From: Spisula solida
Lineage: Eukaryota > Mollusca > Bivalvia > Venerida > Mactridae
Direction: 5' to 3'
DNA length: 64,000 bases
NCBI GenBank assembly: GCA_947247005.1
Contig: OX365948.1
Location: 57,167,401-57,231,400, forward strand
Shown here one piece after another: positions 59,720-64,000 of this stretch. A program made the translations under genes and the position numbers. Each line of letters begins with the position of its first letter. The first letter of the stretch is position 1. The notes below the pieces were generated by a model. It saw nothing but the letters and a program-made list of their open reading frames with translations, made no database searches and was not told the DNA's origin.

Positions 59720-59809
59720 GTATATTGGAATGCCAAAATAAAATTGACTATGGAGGAGCACATGACCACATGTCAATGCCTGATTGGCTAATGTGTCAGT
59801 CTGACTTAA

Positions 59810-59912
59810 GGTGGGTCTAGACAGTACATTCTGGTTTAAAAATTTACTGTGTAGTTACATGTAGTATACTTCTACCACACAGTTTCTGGAGATGTACCGT
59901 CTAGACACATCT
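59810..59912. mobile_element. Small foldback element, about 100 bp
   Basis: GTGGGTCTAGACAGTACAT at the left and ATGTACCGTCTAGACACAT at the right are inverted with two differences. Confidence 0.55.
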
Positions 59913-60734
59913 TCACGAATTCGCCAATCCTCTGCTGTAAATGGTATCAATGTTTGAATTACGACAGGGGGTCTGCTTTGTTACTATTGATGTAGAATGT
60001 TTGATAATTGTTAGGCCAAAATAATTTATCGAGTGTTTCCACGTTGATTAGGTAGGATTACCGGTATTCTAACCAACAAGCGGTTTCAGCCATATACACA
60101 TAGAGGAAATCATGATGTGCACGAATTATCGATAAAATACAGCAACGACTGACAACTGTAAAAAAGCCGTTCGATGAAGAACTTAGTGCTATTGTTATAA
60201 CATCTTTTTGTAATATCCAGTGCGGAATATTGGCTATATTAGAATCGAATTAATAAACATGTACCTGTGTTTTATCTATAATAAAGCTTGTTCAGGTGCG
60301 CATCCAAATTAGTGACTGCGCTTTATTCTACGACAAAACACATGTACACATTCATTATTTCTTAAGTTACTTTTGTAAATACTGGTCTGGCCGAGGAAAA
60401 CTATTTGACTTGTATATAACATTGTTTTGTCGTGCCATTAAATGAATTGTTCTCTTGTTGCTCTGAATTTTGATAGTTCATTGAGTACAGCTGTTTTACG
60501 TGCTACTCTATGGGCACTGTTAATATATGTTTCATGTGTTGAATTATTTTATAACCTGTTGCTATGACATTTTGGATTGGGCATTGCTTGGCGGAATTTT
60601 TTATTCATACTGTCATGTTTCATACGGTTGTTAGTTGGGTCAGTTGAGTGTTTTGTTTGGTGCACCATTAAACGTTTGAGCTCCCAGTGACACTCGGCGC
60701 TATCCGTACCAAGGTTGAAGTCATACAGTCTACC

Positions 60735-60993
60735 TTCTGTTATGTATATGTAGTCCATTTTATAGTAATAAAATAGAAGAAGAAAAAAATACAAAAGCAG
60801 TTTTGTCCCAGTGCCTTTTAAGAAAACTGTGTTTTGTTTGTATATGTCCTTTTGCAACTTTGTCGTCAAACATAAGGTTCCTTTATTCTTTCAAAGAGGC
60901 ATGTATACATTTGGCCATGCAATTGTGGTAGTGATGTTTATTGTGTTTTCTATGCTCGGCTGGTTAAGTTGAGTGATGCCTACCCTGTCCGAC
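60735..60993 (-). repeat. Copy of the foldback-arm element
   Basis: Parallels 39805-40175 (GTCCATTTTATAGTA, TTTTGCAACTTTGTCGTC, TTCTTTCAAAGAGGCATGTA, CTCGGCTGGTTAAGTTGAGT, CCCTGTCCGACTT) with about 100 bases missing in the middle. Confidence 0.68.
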
Positions 60994-61084
60994 TTTGTAT
61001 TCAGTCTACAGTATACGTCAATTTGACCGGGACCACTTTCAACTAGAGCTAGCAATTTATATACTAATATTATATACTTCTATG

Positions 61085-61140
61085 CCTTTCGTAGTCTGCT
61101 GTTTCTGTTCAGTGTTGCCCTCCATGTCCGATTTTTTTTA
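61085..61140 (-). repeat. Terminus of the GACAGGGAAGGCAG family
   Basis: On the - strand: CGGACATGGAGGGCAGCACT, GAACAGAAACAGCAGACTAC. It matches the heads at 42776 and 48404. Confidence 0.42.
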
Positions 61141-61519
61141 TCATATATTGTGCGAACAAGGGCCTGTATCTATGAAGTATCTTAACTAAGAACTTTTTAA
61201 AATCTTCAAATGTCTTTTAGCGTATCATCTAAATAATATAAGCCAGAATATTATAATTATTTACAAAGAGTTTATGTGCAGGATATATGTGCATCCCAAA
61301 GTTTGGACTTAAGTTATAATGCTTTATAAATACCAGCCTAGGACAACACTGTCTCTGTGTGATGTTTTGAAACATTTGCGAGACCAACCGTATGTCATTA
61401 GGAAATGATTGATCACAAACGACATTTTCAAATGCATTGTAAAAAACGACACTCCCTATTCGTGACGCGACATACCCTTGATCAGAACAACCCATTTAAG
61501 ACTGACAGACATTTGGTAC

Positions 61520-62000
61520 CTTCGCCAGTGTATTAATGCGTTCTTCTTTTCATATGCATTCGAGTAGGAAAAAACGAGATAAACAAGAAATAATATGCAA
61601 TTTTATTTAACATTTTGTACAGATAAACAACAATATTCCGCTTTGTTTGTATTGCATACCAAACATATATGGCTGATCTACAATGTCATCTGTTTCTGTT
61701 CGTATCGGGGTTCTACAAAAAATAGCAGTTTTATAAAACTTAAATTTGTTAATTATGTACTCTTGGGATTTGAAAGATTCATTGTACATTAATAATGCAA
61801 TAATAACAACACAACATTAATACTACCTACACGCAGTTCGTGTGTTTAGATTTGTTACTTGTATATGAATAATGTTATATCAAAGATACTGTTTCTTGTT
61901 GTTATCAACATTTCAATTGTATAAAATCAATACCTAATGAACAAGGCAGTATACTCACCAAATGACTCGTTTATTCAAGTCAGTCATCTGTTTTAATAAT
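61520..62000. repeat. 3' flanking block shared by genes 2 and 3 (copy B)
   Basis: Counterpart of 51110-51640, in the same orientation relative to its gene. It is separated from the gene 3 stop by about 330 bases rather than about 70, because extra sequence lies between. Confidence 0.6.
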
Positions 62001-62030
62001 ATTGTGTTTATAAACATTGCACTTTTTATT
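61970..62030 (-). promoter_or_regulatory. Candidate polyadenylation signals of gene 3
   Basis: Two AATAAA hexamers on the - strand (62025-62030 and 61970-61975) lie about 300 and 355 bases after the gene 3 stop. Either could serve. Confidence 0.3.
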
Positions 62031-62330
62031 AATTTCTGGATTCAAATGTGGGATAGTGGATAAGGTTTCACACTGCCATTTTATCCGATTAAAATGCTCA
62101 AAACAATACAAAGTGCGTTACAATATGTATTGTTCATATACCATGGTCAGTGACACATTACAACATATGTATATGTACATTTTAGACTTCTTAATTATAA
62201 TGACATCACACGATCACGAGTATACATAAAACAGAAAATTGAGCGTCGGTTTACTAAAACTATATAATTTCCAAAACACAAACTAACACAAAACTCCCGA
62301 AAGAATGACAATTGACCGTACCATACATTA

Positions 62331-62738
62331 CTAATAACGTCCATGATGTCCATGACCGCCTTGTCCACCCCTATGTCCTCCATAACCACCGTATCCTCCT
62401 CTAGACCCTCCATGACCGCCGTATCCGCCACTAGACCCTCCATAACCACCGTATCCGCCACTAGACCCTCCATGACCGCCGTATCCGCTACTATACCTTC
62501 CGCTGTGTCCACCACTATAACCTCCGTAACCGCTGTGTCCACCACTATAACCTCCGTAACCGCTGGATCCACTACCATACCCTCCATAACCACTACCTCC
62601 GCCACCATGTCTGCCATAGTGTCCGCCGTACCTACCGTATGAACCGCCACCATGTCCGCCACCATACCCACCACTATATCCGCCTTGAGCAGCAACCATG
62701 CTGATGACAGCAAAAAGGACAAGGATAAGAAGCTTCAT
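62331..62738 (-). CDS. Secreted Gly/Tyr/His-rich protein, gene 3 of cluster
   Basis: A 135-residue protein. The signal peptide MKLLILVLFAVISMVAA should be cut before Gln18. The mature part has SGYGGYSGGHSGYGGY and GSSGGYGGYGG-type repeats and ends GHGHHGRY. I start it at the ATG of MKLL. The reading frame is open nine codons further upstream, but those codons contain a splice acceptor (TTTATTTTCAG, ending at 62746) seven bases before the ATG, exactly as in genes 1 and 2. The seven-base leader TTTCAAA is identical to that of gene 2. It is a paralogue of gene 2, longer through extra repeat modules, and the duplication covers flanks on both sides. The first exon and promoter were not identified and may lie beyond the window. 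Confidence 0.8.
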   Translation of the reverse strand: MKLLILVLFAVISMVAAQGGYSGGYGGGHGGGSYGRYGGHYGRHGGGGSGYGGYGSGSSGYGGYSGGHSGYGGYSGGHSGRYSSGYGGHGGSSGGYGGYGGSSGGYGGHGGSRGGYGGYGGHRGGQGGHGHHGRY

Positions 62739-62769
62739 TTTGAAACTGAAAATAAAATATAACACATAT

Positions 62770-62910
62770 AAACGTAGAATTAGAGAAATATTGGTGCAAT
62801 ATAATTATAATTGAAACAGTTTGATGACGGAGAATAAAAGGTCTTTGTGAAATACAAATGGAACATACATAATTAACGGGGAATTATAGATATTTGTTAA
62901 GTATAAGTGT
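62770..62910. repeat. Short copy of the gene 2 upstream tandem repeat, upstream of gene 3
   Basis: About two or three units matching the 52060-52990 array (ACGGAGAAT..., AACATACATAATTAACGG, GGAATTATAGATATTTG). This shows that the upstream side was also part of the gene 2/gene 3 duplication. Confidence 0.55.
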
Positions 62911-64000
62911 TCGATCTTAAATGATTAACTGTCCATGTGGGCAGAGCAGCATATTATTGTTGATGAACAAAATGTCTTCAGAAAAAAAAACAGAAGTACT
63001 ATTGATCATTCACCATCTCTCGATTTGGCCATTACAATAAATGCTGTCGGTAAATGGATATCTATCGAAAATGTAAAAATATGAATTTTACTCTATGCTG
63101 ATGTTATTGTTTTATTAACTGGAAACGAAGAAGATTTGCAATTTATGTTGAATATAGTGAAATAACTTGTGTATGTCAAATAGCATGATTGTTAACCCAC
63201 CTAGTAGTAAAATGATTGACTATAGACCTTTTTTTCAAATGTGGCGATTATGAAATAGAAACTATAGATAAGTAAACTTATCTTGGGTTACTGTTAGGTA
63301 AGCATTTGAAGTATGACCGAAATCTCAATATGTAGTTTATGTGCATCATTTATGTGCATGCACATTATTTAGGGAAAGAGGCCGCGTTTTGCACTGAATC
63401 TGGATACCATTTAGGACTAGTAGGAATATTGGTCATTAAGGTTAAAAAATTAAGTCACGAAAGAAATAATATGAAACACTAGCATGAGGTAGAGGCTACA
63501 TATTTATTCAGTTTTTGTGAAATAAGGCATTATTGCTTGGGTTACCTGTACCCATTTAGAATGAGTGTTTTTATAACCTCGGACTACCATGACACTGTTT
63601 TACTAATACATAGGGAATAAATTAATGATATATTGACCAAACTTGAGAAGATTATTCAGGTGTGCGACCCAGTGCCCATTTGTACCAATTTGCTACATGT
63701 ATCTAGAATGTGATTTCATGGCAAAATTGGGAAATGGGGGAGATAATTATGTCATAATAGCACAAAACGTAGCATGGTAGCCTGTCAAATACATGAACCT
63801 AAGTGACCACGAAACGTTAATCATTGTACTGTCTAATGTGAATGTGACCAGAGTCAGCATCAAAACCTGTTTTATGATTTTAAAAACCGGAAATGACGTT
63901 TTATACAAATGATAATGTGATGTTTATGGGTGTTTTACATGTTTATTTTTAATACCTTTGTAATGTTTTAGATGTAAATTGTAGGTATTGGAATGTGTAT
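62911..64000. other. AT-rich DNA upstream of gene 3
   Basis: May include the gene 3 leader exon or promoter. None could be picked out. No coding frame of note. Confidence 0.4.

Noticed and set aside
60549..60869. 106-codon - strand frame
   Set aside because: Partly overlaps the foldback-arm repeat copy, with no domain or splice support. It could be an old transposon remnant, but I cannot show it.

Overview
The window looks like nuclear DNA from an animal, most likely a bivalve or other mollusc. The evidence is an AT-rich, gene-poor landscape, GT-AG splice signals, tRNA-derived SINEs, many short inverted-repeat transposon remnants (MITEs), microsatellites and minisatellites. There is also a cluster of secreted Gly/Tyr-rich proteins of the kind seen in molluscan shell matrix, byssus or mucus. 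The taxonomic call is an inference. No bacterial, viral or CRISPR-type content was seen.

Four protein-coding genes can be supported. One is an intronless-CDS XK-related (XKR) membrane protein of 830 residues on the + strand (31784-34276), with a polytopic N-terminal half and a very long Ser/Asp- and Lys-rich tail. The other three are on the - strand and encode small secreted Gly/Tyr-rich proteins at 43894-44652, 51711-51995 and 62331-62738. All three share one layout: a signal peptide ending just before Gln, the whole CDS in one exon, and a 3' splice site that leaves exactly seven bases of 5' UTR before the ATG. The first also has a TATA box, an initiator-like site and a 52-base leader exon ending in a consensus donor. 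The second and third are recent paralogues whose duplication includes both flanks.

Region by region: 1-30 kb has no complete gene. It holds candidate single exons with splice signals (963-1118, 2461-2607, 9187-9391, 23612-23845), SINE heads, three copies of a 140-bp MITE, two copies of a C/G-run MITE, dispersed CGCGAA-type palindromic repeats and two arrays of one pentanucleotide. 30.7-34.8 kb is the XKR gene with a minisatellite upstream. 35.5-42.3 kb is repeat-dense: a TTAA-flanked MITE family, a 122-bp tandem array, a 1.4-kb minisatellite of 52-54-bp units and a long foldback. 43.7-64 kb holds the secreted-protein cluster, separated by MITEs, a 1-kb minisatellite of 47-bp units and members of a locally concentrated repeat family.

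The XKR gene and the secreted-protein genes show no obvious functional link. The most notable features are the shared architecture of the secreted-protein trio and the dispersed element that seems to have seeded the 1.4-kb minisatellite. I found no convincing previously undescribed molecular system beyond these.
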